In this document: piece after piece, positions 29,486 to 37,795 of the stretch
How positions within the stretch are numbered: position 1 is the first letter of the stretch
Layout: every line of letters starts with the position of its first letter
Origin: Citrobacter freundii
GTDB lineage: Bacteria > Bacteroidota > Bacteroidia > Chitinophagales > Chitinophagaceae
DNA: 64,000 bases
Direction: 5' to 3'
NCBI GenBank assembly: GCA_003243445.1
Contig: QFQQ01000030.1
Span: forward strand, 6,149 to 70,148
Position numbers and translations under genes: made by a program
The notes under the pieces: generated by a model
The model's database searches: none
The model's input: only the letters and a program-made list of their open reading frames with translations
Told to the model about the DNA's origin: nothing

Positions 29486-29853
29486 GCCGGGAGCTCCTCG
29501 ATTGAGCTACCGTGTACCCACAACTTTGACTGGCGTACGGTTCCTCCTCCGGCGGACACGTCCCGCAGATTACGCAGATCTTATCATTGTTTCTTAAGAA
29601 CATTTTCTCGTTTTGGGCATCTGGCTGTGTTGGTATCCGCAGATACGCAGATAGTTGTTTTAAATTTTTAGTTTATCTGCGCATCTGCGTCAGCAACGTA
29701 CGGAGACATCCAATATCTAAAGCAACTTCACAGATAAAAAGCTGGAAAAATCAGCGTAATCTGCGGGACGTGTCCGCCGGAGGAGGAACCTTACGCCATT
29801 CGAATTGCTGAAAAGAGGTGGGTACACGGTAGCTCAATTGTGGAGATCCCGGC
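29486..29853. repeat. PIR9: long composite inverted repeat with a second partial copy at 63946
   Basis: Outer arms 29486-29521 and 29816-29853 pair through ATTGAGCTACCGTGTACCCA. Second arms 29531-29581 and 29752-29803 pair through CTCCTCCGGCGGACACGTCC and CGCAGATTACGC. Between them, CCGCAGATACGCAGATA (about 29637) faces TATCTGCGCATCTGCGTC. The total is about 370 bp in the gap between the MBL gene and the MocR gene; the right end lies 13 bp from the latter's stop. A related left arm occurs at 63946-64000. Upstream (29414-29450) is a separate short GATCAAAGTCCGGG palindrome. No gene is seen in 29312-29866. Confidence 0.88.
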
Positions 29854-29866
29854 TCAGCAAATTATC

Positions 29867-31372
29867 TCAAGTTGCCCGGCCTGCCTGGCTTTTTCTGATG
29901 ATTCCCCTGATGATCTTAACGCTCTTTTCCAATTCCGGCAACGAAGAAGATGCAAATCCCAACCGGATAGAATTCAATTGCATGCCAGGATAATGATGAG
30001 CCCTGCCGTCTGAAATAAACAATCCCTTTTTCAATGCTTCTGCGGAAAGCCTTTCCAGGTTTACCGACCGGCTGAACTTTGCCCATACAGACAGGCCGCC
30101 CTCCGGTATGGAAAACGTGGCGACATCATTTAATTCTGCGGTCAATAAGTTGCAGAAAAAATCCCTTCGTTCTCTATATACGGGTAAGGTCTTACGAAGG
30201 TATCGCTGAATGGTTCCCTCATTTAATAGTTCACCCATGGCATTGTCCAGTATATGATCCCCTTGCCGGTCAAGCAGCATGCGCACACGTCCCAAATGAT
30301 CGATCACATTTTCGGAAGCAGCGAGATAACCCATGCGGAATGCCGGTGAAAAACACTTGCTGAATGATCCGCAGTAGATCACCATACCATTTTCATCCGC
30401 ACTCGCAAGCGGAAGCAACGGACGGTGCCTGTAATGAAAATCGAAATCATAATCATCTTCAAAAATGATAAAGCCGTATTCATTTGCCAGACTTAATAAC
30501 TCAAGCCGCCTGTCTATACGAAGCGATACTGTTGTAGGATAATGATGATGCGGTGTCACATAAACCATTCTGACTTTTCTCTTCTTACAGATCTTTCTTA
30601 ACTCATCGATCACCAGTCCATGTTCATCGACAGCAATCCCAATATGCTTTGCCCCGGCATGGATAAAATTCCTTTCAGCCCTCAACCAGCCGGGAATACC
30701 TGAAACCACGATGTCACCGGGGCGGATCAATGCATTGCAGACAAGATTAAGTCCCATCACCGTTCCTTTCACCGAGAGAATGTTTGGAGCCGTTGTTCTT
30801 AATCCACGCGTTTCATTCAGATAATCTGACAACGCCTGTTTATAGTATGCGGATCCATCCGGCATACTATAAACACCGAAACGATGATACAAACCGCTTC
30901 GGGTCAACTGACCTCTGTATGCGCGGTATAACTCCTTTAACGGAGCAAGCTTTACATCAGGAAAACCATCATCCAGGTGCAGCGTTGTGTTAACGAGCGA
31001 TACCTTTTTATCGAGATAATCCAATGGCTCAACAGCGAAGCCCGCCTTTTTCATCCCGTTTACTCCGGATGATTCACGTAAAGCCTTCGGCGCATTTTCG
31101 GGAATATGGGTGGTAACAAAAGTGCCTTTCCCAACAAAGCTTTCGAGCCAGCCCTGCATCTGCAATTCTTCATAAGCTTTTGATACGGTGATCCTGTTGA
31201 TGCCGAGTAAAGCAGCAAGATCACGGGTAGCGGGCAATTGCTGTCCGCTACTAAGCCGGCCATTTTTGATAAACGACAATATCGTATCTGCCAGCTGAAG
31301 ATAAACCGCGCGACCGGCATCTGATCTGAATGTAACAGCAGAAAAAAGCTGATCAACAATTGGACTACCCAT
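29867..31372 (-). CDS. MocR/PdxR-type GntR-aminotransferase regulator
   Basis: 501 residues. The N-terminal GntR winged helix (LADTILSFIKNGRLSSGQQL, then LLGINRITVSKAYEELQMQG) is joined to a fold-type I aminotransferase domain. The PLP lysine is the Lys in VIYCGSFSKCFSPAFRMGYL, with IIFEDDYDFDFHY upstream. MocR regulators sense PLP or a related compound and usually control the divergent neighbour. That neighbour is the PaiB-like gene at 31446, 73 bp away, with facing promoter boxes. Confidence 0.93.
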   Translation of the reverse strand: MGSPIVDQLFSAVTFRSDAGRAVYLQLADTILSFIKNGRLSSGQQLPATRDLAALLGINRITVSKAYEELQMQGWLESFVGKGTFVTTHIPENAPKALRESSGVNGMKKAGFAVEPLDYLDKKVSLVNTTLHLDDGFPDVKLAPLKELYRAYRGQLTRSGLYHRFGVYSMPDGSAYYKQALSDYLNETRGLRTTAPNILSVKGTVMGLNLVCNALIRPGDIVVSGIPGWLRAERNFIHAGAKHIGIAVDEHGLVIDELRKICKKRKVRMVYVTPHHHYPTTVSLRIDRRLELLSLANEYGFIIFEDDYDFDFHYRHRPLLPLASADENGMVIYCGSFSKCFSPAFRMGYLAASENVIDHLGRVRMLLDRQGDHILDNAMGELLNEGTIQRYLRKTLPVYRERRDFFCNLLTAELNDVATFSIPEGGLSVWAKFSRSVNLERLSAEALKKGLFISDGRAHHYPGMQLNSIRLGFASSSLPELEKSVKIIRGIIRKSQAGRAT

Positions 31373-31412
31373 TTTATCTGTATTGGACTATAAAGGTAAT
31401 CCATTTTCAATC

Positions 31413-31420
31413 TAGCTTTG
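31413..31420 (+). promoter_or_regulatory. -7 promoter box of the PaiB-like gene
   Basis: TAGCTTTG matches TAnnTTTG, 25 bases before ATG 31446. On the other strand TACCTTTA (31394-31401) is a likely box for the divergent MocR gene. The two promoters overlap in the 73-bp gap, as is usual for MocR control. Confidence 0.65.
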
Positions 31421-31445
31421 GTTTGTATTTAAAGACAAAAACATC

Positions 31446-32054
31446 ATGTATATCCCAAAAGCATTTCTGTTTGATGACATGGCTGCAAAGATCGCTTTTA
31501 TGAAGAAATATAGTTTCGCAGCGATCGTCACAAATATCGATTCGACACCAGTTGCGACCATGCTGCCATTTACAGTGAATGAACGGGACGGAAAGATATT
31601 TCTGCGTGCGCATTTTTCTGCGGTGAATGACCAGACGAAATATATTGAAAACAATACTTCCCTTGTTATCTTTTCCGGCCCGCATGCTTACATTTCCCCG
31701 GAACATTATGAAAAGCGGGAGTCGGTCCCAACCTGGGATTATATCACCGTGCATGCTTATGGCAGATCCACGATCCTGCATGATAATAGTTCTAAAAAAA
31801 TAATGCTTGAAGAGATGATCTCCTTTTATGATCGTGGTTACAAAGAACAGTGGGATAGTCTGCCGGAGAAATATATCTCCGGTATGTTAAAAGGCATCGT
31901 CGCATTTGAGCTGGAGGTAAGTTCATTAACGGGTCAGAAAAAATTGAGCCAGAATAAAAATCAGCAGGAAAGAAATAAGATCATTCATCAACTGGAGGGA
32001 TCAGACAATTCAGTTGAAAAGGAACTGGCCGTTTATATAAAAGAATTAACTTAA
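31446..32054 (+). CDS. PaiB-like FMN-binding protein
   Basis: 202 residues, the length of the PaiB/FMN-binding split-barrel family. It starts MYIPKAFLFDDMAAKIAFMK and contains VATMLPFTVNERDGKIFLRA, FSGPHAYISPEHYE, and VPTWDYITVHAYG, all typical. In Bacillus PaiB is described as a regulator of degradative enzymes, but many homologues may be flavin-dependent enzymes. The divergent MocR gene and the GNAT gene 15 bp downstream suggest a small PLP- or amine-responsive cluster. Confidence 0.9.
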   Translation: MYIPKAFLFDDMAAKIAFMKKYSFAAIVTNIDSTPVATMLPFTVNERDGKIFLRAHFSAVNDQTKYIENNTSLVIFSGPHAYISPEHYEKRESVPTWDYITVHAYGRSTILHDNSSKKIMLEEMISFYDRGYKEQWDSLPEKYISGMLKGIVAFELEVSSLTGQKKLSQNKNQQERNKIIHQLEGSDNSVEKELAVYIKELT

Positions 32055-32069
32055 ACCATCATTATTAAT

Positions 32070-32603
32070 ATGGAGCCGAATATTCAACCATTACTTGAAA
32101 ATGAAAAAGCCATCCTTATTCCGTTGAAGGATGAAGATTTTGATGTTTTATATGCCGTTGCGTCCGATCCGAAGATCTGGGAGCAACATCCGAATAAAGA
32201 TCGCTGGAAGAAGGAGATATTTCAAAATTTTTTTAATGGCGCAATAGAAAGTAAAGGCGCTTTTAAGATCATCGACAAAGCAACGGGAGCGGTTGCGGGA
32301 AGCACCCGCTTTTATGAATACAACCGGGCTGACAACAGTATTTTCATTGGTTATACTTTTTACGCAACGAAATTCTGGGGAACAGGTTTTAACAGGTCAG
32401 TAAAAAAACTGATGCTTGATCATGCATTTCAGTTTACCTCGCGTGTTCTTTTTCATATCGGCGCAAATAATACGCGGTCACAGATAGCGATCGGTCGTGT
32501 TGGAGCAACAAAGATAGGTGAGGAAGAGGTCAGATATTATGGAGAAGCGCCTAAATTGAATTTCGTATACGAGATAAAAAAAACAGATTGGATGAAGCAG
32601 TAG
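32070..32603 (+). CDS. GNAT family N-acetyltransferase (RimJ/RimL-like)
   Basis: 177 residues. The GNAT fold is supported by LIPLKDEDFDVLYAVASDP, KATGAVAGSTRFYEYNRADN, IGYTFYATKFWGTGFNRSVK (acetyl-CoA loop region) and HIGANNTRSQIAIGRVGATK. This arrangement matches the RimJ/RimL subgroup that acetylates protein N-termini or small amines. It follows the PaiB-like gene by 15 bp and is surely co-transcribed. The substrate is unknown. Confidence 0.9.
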   Translation: MEPNIQPLLENEKAILIPLKDEDFDVLYAVASDPKIWEQHPNKDRWKKEIFQNFFNGAIESKGAFKIIDKATGAVAGSTRFYEYNRADNSIFIGYTFYATKFWGTGFNRSVKKLMLDHAFQFTSRVLFHIGANNTRSQIAIGRVGATKIGEEEVRYYGEAPKLNFVYEIKKTDWMKQ

Positions 32604-33149
32604 ATCAGTCTGCTTCATCGTTCGGCGGCGGTTTTGATGGGACTTACCGAGAAAAGAGGAGGTTTGGTTGATCAGTTTACCGGTAAACGTAATAAACAAC
32701 CGCGATTCAAATCTTATACTCTTCTTAAATCAATCTTTTCAGTAAAAATGCTCTTCCAGATCCTGATTTCAGGTATTTTTCAATTCTAAGGCCTTGCATT
32801 TTTCTTTGAATGCGCAATAGAACACCAATTCAATTGGAAGCAGGTTTGCCGTTGCCGGAACCTGGCCATTAACGTGTCTGCCGATCTTTTTTTGAGGTCA
32901 CTCGTCGATCCTTTATAAAATCGCCGTTATTACATCTTAATATGTAGACATAGTACATCCGATGAAGGTATATCGGGCAGGAAAGTTACCCATGCTGTAT
33001 TCATCCCTCTATTCTGCGAAAAACAACATAGAATGACGAGGATTTATCTGAGTTAATCAGCACTATACTCAGCAAATGCTTCCCGGTCGGACGGAGCCGG
33101 ACTGCGTCCGCCGAAGCTCGCCCGGGGGAATAGGATATGCTATAAATGA
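32604..33149. other. Intergenic region without recognised gene
   Basis: About 550 bp between the GNAT gene and the tRNA-Ser terminator. It contains a perfect 14-bp palindrome GTTTACCGGTAAAC (32675-32688), which could be an operator, and scattered CGGACGGAGCC/GTCCGCCG words near 33085-33115. Reading frames here overlap the tRNA or lack family features. No promoter or terminator for the GNAT gene is clear. Confidence 0.5.
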
Positions 33150-33182
33150 AAAGCCCGCCTTCGCTAAAGCTTTGGCGGGCGG
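33150..33182 (-). terminator. tRNA-Ser terminator
   Basis: GCCCGCC pairs with GGCGGGC (33153-33159 and 33174-33180); on the minus strand it is followed by TTTTC. It begins a few bases beyond the tRNA 3' end. Confidence 0.85.
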
Positions 33183-33185
33183 AGG

Positions 33186-33272
33186 CGGAGACGGCGAGAT
33201 TCGAACTCGCGATACGGTTTCCCGTATACACACTTTCCAGGCGTGCTCCTTCAACCACTCGGACACGTCTCC
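33186..33272 (-). tRNA. tRNA-Ser (anticodon GGA)
   Basis: 87 nt on the minus strand. The acceptor stem GGAGACG pairs with CGTCTCC, with discriminator G as in serine tRNAs. The anticodon loop reads CTGGAAA with anticodon GGA (codons UCC/UCU). A long variable arm (GTATACGGGAAACCGTAT) and the T-arm GCGAGTTCGAATCTCGC are present. The 3' CCA is not encoded. Confidence 0.97.
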
Positions 33273-33330
33273 GTATTGAACTAATGGCATTGCTGCCGGA
33301 TTAGGGGCTGCAAAAATACAGCTTCGGGGC

Positions 33331-34098
33331 TTAGAGACCGAATAAATTTTGGGCATTCAGGGTGGTCTGATCAATAATTTCCTGCACACTCAGCTGTTTC
33401 AGGTCAGCAAGTTTCTGTGCCACATGGGTGAGATAACTGCTTTCATTGCGTTTTCCGCGAAAAGGAACAGGGGCTAAGTAGGGTGCATCCGTCTCAAGGA
33501 CCAGGAAACGAGTGTCTATTTCCCCGATCACTTTGTCAAGCCCACCATTCTTGAATGTCAATACACCGCCGATACCAAGGTAAAACCCGAGGTCGGTCAT
33601 CTGTTTTGCCTGCTCTACTGTACCGGAAAAACAATGGAAAACTCCTTTCAGATCGCCTTTCTGGTGTTCTTTAACCACTTGGATACTTTCATCATTTGCG
33701 TTCCTGGAATGGATCGCAATAGGCACTTTGTATTGCAGGGCCAATTCGATCTGTTGATGGAACGCTTTGAATTGCTGCTCTTTAAAGGTCAGATCCCAGT
33801 AAAAATCGAGTCCTATTTCACCTACTGCAATAAAGGAGCGCCTGGAAAAATAATCTTCGATCGCTTTAAGCTCCTGCTCATAATTCTCTTTTACAGAACA
33901 GGGATGAAGCCCCATCATGGATATACAGAGTTCAGGGTTCTCTTCTTCAAGCTGGATCATCCGTTCATGCGTGGATGAATCAATTGCCGGTAATAAAATT
34001 TTACCAAGGCCGGCTTTGCGTGCGCGGTCGATCATTTCGGCCCTGTCATTATTGAATTGATTTGAGTAAAGATGCGCGTGTGTATCGATCAGGTACAT
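33331..34098 (-). CDS. TatD family metal-dependent DNase/hydrolase
   Basis: 255 residues, standard length. Metal ligands of the TIM barrel are visible: DTHAHLYS near the N-terminus, the Glu in VGEIGLDFYWD, IHSRNA, FHCFSG and the C-terminal LETDAPYLAP. TatD proteins are 3'-5' exonucleases active on damaged DNA. It lies downstream of the polysaccharide deacetylase gene on the same strand, separated by a terminator, so it is probably transcribed on its own. Confidence 0.93.
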   Translation of the reverse strand: MYLIDTHAHLYSNQFNNDRAEMIDRARKAGLGKILLPAIDSSTHERMIQLEEENPELCISMMGLHPCSVKENYEQELKAIEDYFSRRSFIAVGEIGLDFYWDLTFKEQQFKAFHQQIELALQYKVPIAIHSRNANDESIQVVKEHQKGDLKGVFHCFSGTVEQAKQMTDLGFYLGIGGVLTFKNGGLDKVIGEIDTRFLVLETDAPYLAPVPFRGKRNESSYLTHVAQKLADLKQLSVQEIIDQTTLNAQNLFGL

Positions 34099-34221
34099 AG
34101 AATCTGGTTGAACAATTATAAAAGAGAAATAGAATAGAATTTGGTTACAAACAGTTGGAAATTTGTTTGCATAAATGAAAATTTATTTTACCTTTAAGCC
34201 AGTTTTCATAGGGTACGGATT

Positions 34222-34260
34222 AAAAACGGGCCAGGGTTTCTACCCAGGCCCTAAATTTTT
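34222..34260 (-). terminator. Terminator after the deacetylase gene
   Basis: GGGCC pairs with GGCCC, with an inner GGG-TTTCTA-CCC, flanked by A-runs on one side and T-runs on the other; it can work in both directions. It lies in the 230-bp gap between the deacetylase stop and tatD. Confidence 0.75.
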
Positions 34261-34328
34261 ATATGATTATCAGGTTTTTGTAATCAGTCTTCTACACATA
34301 AGTATTTTTACTATAGCTTATATTCAAA

Positions 34329-34964
34329 TCAGGTCACTGATAATTTTTCAAATCTGTATCCCTTTTTTTCGAAAAAATCTAACACTCTCGGCAAAGAAAA
34401 TTCCAATCGCTTCCAGGCCTTTTCACTGTCATGAAAAACGACGATAGAACCTTTTGTGGAATTGAGTACTACGTTGTTTAAACAGTTTTCTCCCGACAAA
34501 GTTTCGTCGAAGTCCGCGCTTAACACATCCCACATGATCACCCTGGCCTTGTCATTCTTCAATGTATCCCTGAGGTTTCTTGCCTGAAAAAAAGTGATGC
34601 GACCATAAGGCGGGCGGAACAAAGCTGAGTCAATGTATTTACTTGCCTCAAAAATATCGTTGAGATACTCGCGATTATCCGTTTTCCAACCATTTAAATG
34701 TCGTTGTGTATGGTTTCCCACTGTGTGTCCTTCTTCAATAATGCGTTTATATACATCAGGGTAAGCCAATACATTTTTTCCTATACAGAAAAAACTCGCT
34801 TTTGCGTTTCTCTTCTTCAGTTCATCCAGCACAAACGGGGTGATCTGCGGATGCGGCCCATCATCAAACGTTAAAAACAATACCTTCTCCTTCACGGGTA
34901 TGCTCCAGGTATAGGAAGCATAAATTTTTTTGAGCCACCAGGGAGTTTTGATGAAGTATTTCAC
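34329..34964 (-). CDS. Polysaccharide deacetylase (NodB domain)
   Basis: 211 residues from GTG 34964 (VKYFIKTPWWLKKIYASYTW). The frame is open 38 residues further upstream, but that part lies in the left arm of PIR10 and is rejected. NodB motifs are all present: LTFDDGPHP, GNHTQRH, RPPYGR, MWDVLSADFD and VVFHDSEKA. Such enzymes remove acetyl groups from peptidoglycan or exopolysaccharide. No clear signal peptide is seen; family members of this phylum begin the same way. It diverges from gltX. Confidence 0.92.
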   Translation of the reverse strand: MKYFIKTPWWLKKIYASYTWSIPVKEKVLFLTFDDGPHPQITPFVLDELKKRNAKASFFCIGKNVLAYPDVYKRIIEEGHTVGNHTQRHLNGWKTDNREYLNDIFEASKYIDSALFRPPYGRITFFQARNLRDTLKNDKARVIMWDVLSADFDETLSGENCLNNVVLNSTKGSIVVFHDSEKAWKRLEFSLPRVLDFFEKKGYRFEKLSVT

Positions 34965-34968
34965 GTTG

Positions 34969-34976
34969 CGAAGATA
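34969..34976 (-). promoter_or_regulatory. -7 box of the deacetylase gene
   Basis: TATCTTCG, one change from TAnnTTTG, four bases before the GTG start at 34964. It lies inside the left arm of PIR10 and is the mirror image of the gltX box. Confidence 0.5.
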
Positions 34977-35115
34977 GTGAGCGATGGCTGATGACCGATG
35001 GCCGATGGCCGAAAGAACCGGCCTGAAATTGAAGTGTCTTTTAGAAATTGCAGTTTTTTCCTCTAACAGTTGAGTCAATTCGGCAATCGGTCATCGGTCA
35101 TCAGCCATCGCTCAC

Positions 35116-35123
35116 TATCTTTG
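35116..35123 (+). promoter_or_regulatory. -7 box of gltX
   Basis: TATCTTTG, six bases before the gltX ATG at 35130, giving an essentially leaderless transcript. It is the outer end of the right arm of PIR10. Confidence 0.65.
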
Positions 35124-35129
35124 CGCCCT

Positions 35130-36653
35130 ATGGCAAACAAAGTACGCGTAAGATTCGCTCCCAGTCCCACCGGGGGACTTCACCTGGGTGGAGTAAGAAC
35201 TGTTCTGTATAATTATCTATTCGCAAAAAAACATAATGGTGATTTCATTTTGAGGATCGAAGACACCGATCAAAGCCGTTATGTGCCGGGAGCCGAAGAG
35301 TATATTTTTGATTGTCTTGCCTGGGCCGGTCTTACCCCGGACGAAAGCCCGGTACATGGTGGCGACTATGGACCTTACCGTCAGAGCGAAAGAAAACCAA
35401 TATATCGTCAGTATGCAGAGCAACTGGTGAAAGCGGGTCATGCATATTATGCTTTTGATACGCCCGAGGATCTCGAAAAAATGCGGCAGGATTTCAAGAC
35501 CGAGCAAAATCCTTCACCACAATATGATCATACACTGCGTTTGAAAATGCGGAATTCTTTGTCACTCTCAGAAGCTGAAACGAACAAGCTGCTGGAAGAT
35601 GGCGTTTCGCACGTGGTGCGTATAAAAATGCCTGAGCAGGAAACTGTTTCGTTTACAGATATGATCCGCGGCGAAGTAAGTTTTGATACATCACTTGTTG
35701 ATGATAAAGTGTTGCTGAAAGCGGATGGCATGCCAACGTATCATCTTGCGGTGGTGGTTGACGATTACCTGATGAAGATCACGCACGCATTCCGCGGCGA
35801 AGAATGGTTGCCAAGCGCGCCGGTGCATGTACTCTGCTGGAAATATCTTTTTGGTCTTGAGCAAATGCCGCAATGGGCGCACCTTCCACTGATACTCGGT
35901 CCCAATGGTAAACTGAGTAAACGTGATGGAGCAAAATACGGCTTCCCGGTTTTTGCAATGAACTGGACAGATCCGAAGACCAATGAACTGACAGAAGGCT
36001 TCAGGGAAAAAGGCTTTTTATCTGAAGCTTTTATCAACCTGCTTGCGTTGCTCGGCTGGAATGATGGAACTGAAAAAGAACTTTTCTCCAGGGAAGAATT
36101 GATACAGGCGTTCAGTCTTGACCGGGTGCATAGCGCGGGTGCAAGATTTGATTATGAAAAGGCGAAATGGTTCAATCACGAATGGATCAAACATTCGGAT
36201 GCGAAAGCGTTATTACCAGTGGTAAAGCCCGTCCTGCAAGGCAAAGGGCTGACTGTTTCAGATGACCAGCTTCTTGAGAAAGTGATCGGCCTGGTGAAAG
36301 ACCGTTGCACATTACTGCCTGATTTTTATGACCAGTCTTCTTTCTTTTTTCAACGTCCTGTAACGCTCGATACGGAATCGGTAAAGCCAAAGTGGAATGA
36401 GGCAAAGCAGTTATTTTTTGCGGAACTGATCCGGAATTTTGAACTGACGCAGGGATGGGATGCGCATGACCTTGAAACAAATTTCAAGGAACTGGCCGCA
36501 GCCAATAAGATCAAACCAGGCGAGGTGCTGATGCCTTTCCGGATCATGCTGGTTGGCGGAAAATTTGGTCCTCATGTATTTGATATTGCGGCATTGATCG
36601 GCAGGGAAGAAACAATACACCGAATCAAAAACGCATTATCTTTATTTGCCTGA
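35130..36653 (+). CDS. gltX: Glutamyl-tRNA synthetase
   Basis: 507 residues from ATG 35130 (MANKVRVRFAPSPTGGLHLG). An in-frame start at 35070 would lie in PIR10. Class I signatures are the HIGH-like PSPTGGLHLGG (about 10-20) and KLSKRDG. It charges tRNA-Glu, and tRNA-Gln too where GlnRS is absent. It starts 7 bases after a TATCTTTG box. The B12-binding gene follows after 20 bp and may be co-transcribed. Confidence 0.96.
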   Translation: MANKVRVRFAPSPTGGLHLGGVRTVLYNYLFAKKHNGDFILRIEDTDQSRYVPGAEEYIFDCLAWAGLTPDESPVHGGDYGPYRQSERKPIYRQYAEQLVKAGHAYYAFDTPEDLEKMRQDFKTEQNPSPQYDHTLRLKMRNSLSLSEAETNKLLEDGVSHVVRIKMPEQETVSFTDMIRGEVSFDTSLVDDKVLLKADGMPTYHLAVVVDDYLMKITHAFRGEEWLPSAPVHVLCWKYLFGLEQMPQWAHLPLILGPNGKLSKRDGAKYGFPVFAMNWTDPKTNELTEGFREKGFLSEAFINLLALLGWNDGTEKELFSREELIQAFSLDRVHSAGARFDYEKAKWFNHEWIKHSDAKALLPVVKPVLQGKGLTVSDDQLLEKVIGLVKDRCTLLPDFYDQSSFFFQRPVTLDTESVKPKWNEAKQLFFAELIRNFELTQGWDAHDLETNFKELAAANKIKPGEVLMPFRIMLVGGKFGPHVFDIAALIGREETIHRIKNALSLFA

Positions 36654-36673
36654 TAACCGGTAAACATTCCGTC

Positions 36674-37081
36674 ATGAACAGACCTGTACGAGTTTTAGTT
36701 GCCAAGGTAGGATTGGATGGCCACGACCGCGGCGCGAAAGTAATAGCTACTGCCCTGCGTGATGCAGGAATGGAGGTGATCTACACAGGCCTTCGTCAAA
36801 CCCCTGAGATGGTGGTCAACGCTGCACTCCAGGAGGATGTGGATGCGATCGGCATCAGCATCCTTTCCGGCGCGCACATGACGGTGTTTCCGAAAGTGAT
36901 GGAGATAATGAAACAGAAGGGAATGAATGACGTGCTGCTTACAGGTGGCGGCATCATTCCTGAAGACGATATGGCTTCATTGAATCAACTTGGCGTTGGG
37001 AAGTTATTTGCGCCCGGCACATCTACGGCGGAGATTGCCGGATATATTACGAATTGGGTGAAGGACCACAGGTCGTTTTGA
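36674..37081 (+). CDS. Stand-alone cobalamin (B12)-binding domain protein
   Basis: 135 residues, one Rossmann-like B12 domain and nothing else. The cobalamin His lies in VGLDGHDRGAKVI (DxHxxG motif, residues about 15-20), with GISILSGAH and LLTGGGIIPEDD forming the rest of the nucleotide-loop pocket. It closely resembles the C-terminal domain of methylmalonyl-CoA mutase. It could be the small subunit of a two-part acyl-CoA mutase encoded elsewhere. The epimerase at 57925 supports that pathway. It lies 20 bp after gltX. Confidence 0.88.
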   Translation: MNRPVRVLVAKVGLDGHDRGAKVIATALRDAGMEVIYTGLRQTPEMVVNAALQEDVDAIGISILSGAHMTVFPKVMEIMKQKGMNDVLLTGGGIIPEDDMASLNQLGVGKLFAPGTSTAEIAGYITNWVKDHRSF

Positions 37082-37769
37082 TAATAAAAATGGCTGGTTC
37101 GCGTCAATATTTACGGATATGATAAACCGGTTCTGAGAACTACCGGGAGATATTAATCCGGAGATAGAATTTCCGAAGTGCAGAATTCTTACCCTTACAA
37201 GACAATCTTCTCATTCGATAATTTTCAATCATTATGCGCCTTTTCCCGGCCCGGGGATTCCTGGGTTCCGGAAAAGAAAATCCTCACGTGAACTTAGAAA
37301 ATTCGCGTGAGGATTGACAGGCGCTGAGATCAACAGAGCTTGTTTAAGTCTATTCTCTCAGTCGACACTGACTTTTCCCGCCTGAATAAGAAAACTCCGG
37401 CTTCGATCGCAGCAATGAGAACAGCAAATGAATATCTTCTTTACTCATTTACTTTCTTCATCCTGCCTTATATAACCAGCCTTCCGGCTGAACTAAAAAT
37501 AAAAAGCATCGCCTTCCTGAGAAAGGGTCGCCCGCATGCCCGCCCCTTATCTGAGGAAGACAATGCCCCAGTGCCAGATGGCACCGGTTGATCAGATCAT
37601 ACCACTAAACTACTATTGAGCCCGGGCCAGGCCTTGGGTAAAACACAAAATCTTCAGGAGAAAATAACGGTGAAAATCTGCTGAATCTTCCCAATATCCC
37701 GGTTCAAACCGCTGTATTATCATCCCATACCTCCGCCAATCGAAAAAAGGCACAACCGGCCGGGTTCCT
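37082..37769. other. Intergenic region with one hairpin
   Basis: About 690 bp between the B12 protein and the lspA promoter. It holds the terminator-like hairpin at 37279-37315. A reading frame of 83 residues (37340-37591) has no family features and no upstream promoter box, so I do not call it. I see no remnant of a known gene. Confidence 0.5.
37279..37315. terminator. Hairpin, possible terminator
   Basis: AATCCTCACGTGAA pairs with TTCGCGTGAGGATT, one mismatch, nine-base loop. It has no T-run and is 200 bp from the end of the B12 gene, so its role is uncertain. Confidence 0.5.
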
Positions 37770-37777
37770 TATATTTG
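37770..37777 (+). promoter_or_regulatory. -7 promoter box of lspA
   Basis: TATATTTG matches TAnnTTTG and lies 18 bases before GTG 37796. The TTG that opens the longer frame lies inside this box, which argues for the GTG start. Confidence 0.65.
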
Positions 37778-37795
37778 CTGTTTAAACGTGATACT

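Larger units (their letters stand above)
34968..35124. repeat. PIR10: 46-bp inverted repeat carrying mirrored promoters
   Basis: Arms 34968-35013 and 35079-35124 match at 43 of 46 positions. Words are GATGGCT, GATGACC, GATGGCC, GATGGCC. Both arms extend outward through TATCTTTG (gltX side, 35116-35123) and TATCTTCG (deacetylase side, 34969-34976), so the two divergent genes share a duplicated, mirrored promoter. The 65-bp loop has no further element. Confidence 0.93.

Noticed and set aside
33001..33258. Leftward 85-codon frame near tRNA-Ser
   Set aside because: It runs through the tRNA gene and its terminator and has no protein family features.
33186..33272. Integration site of a mobile element at tRNA-Ser
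   Set aside because: No integrase and no repeated tRNA 3' end seen on either side.
36654..37081. B12-riboswitch near the cobalamin-binding gene
   Set aside because: Only 20 bp separate it from gltX, leaving no room for one, and no B12-box-like sequence was seen.
37340..37591. Rightward 83-codon frame between the B12 gene and lspA
   Set aside because: No promoter box, no family motif and an arbitrary composition; I leave it as intergenic.
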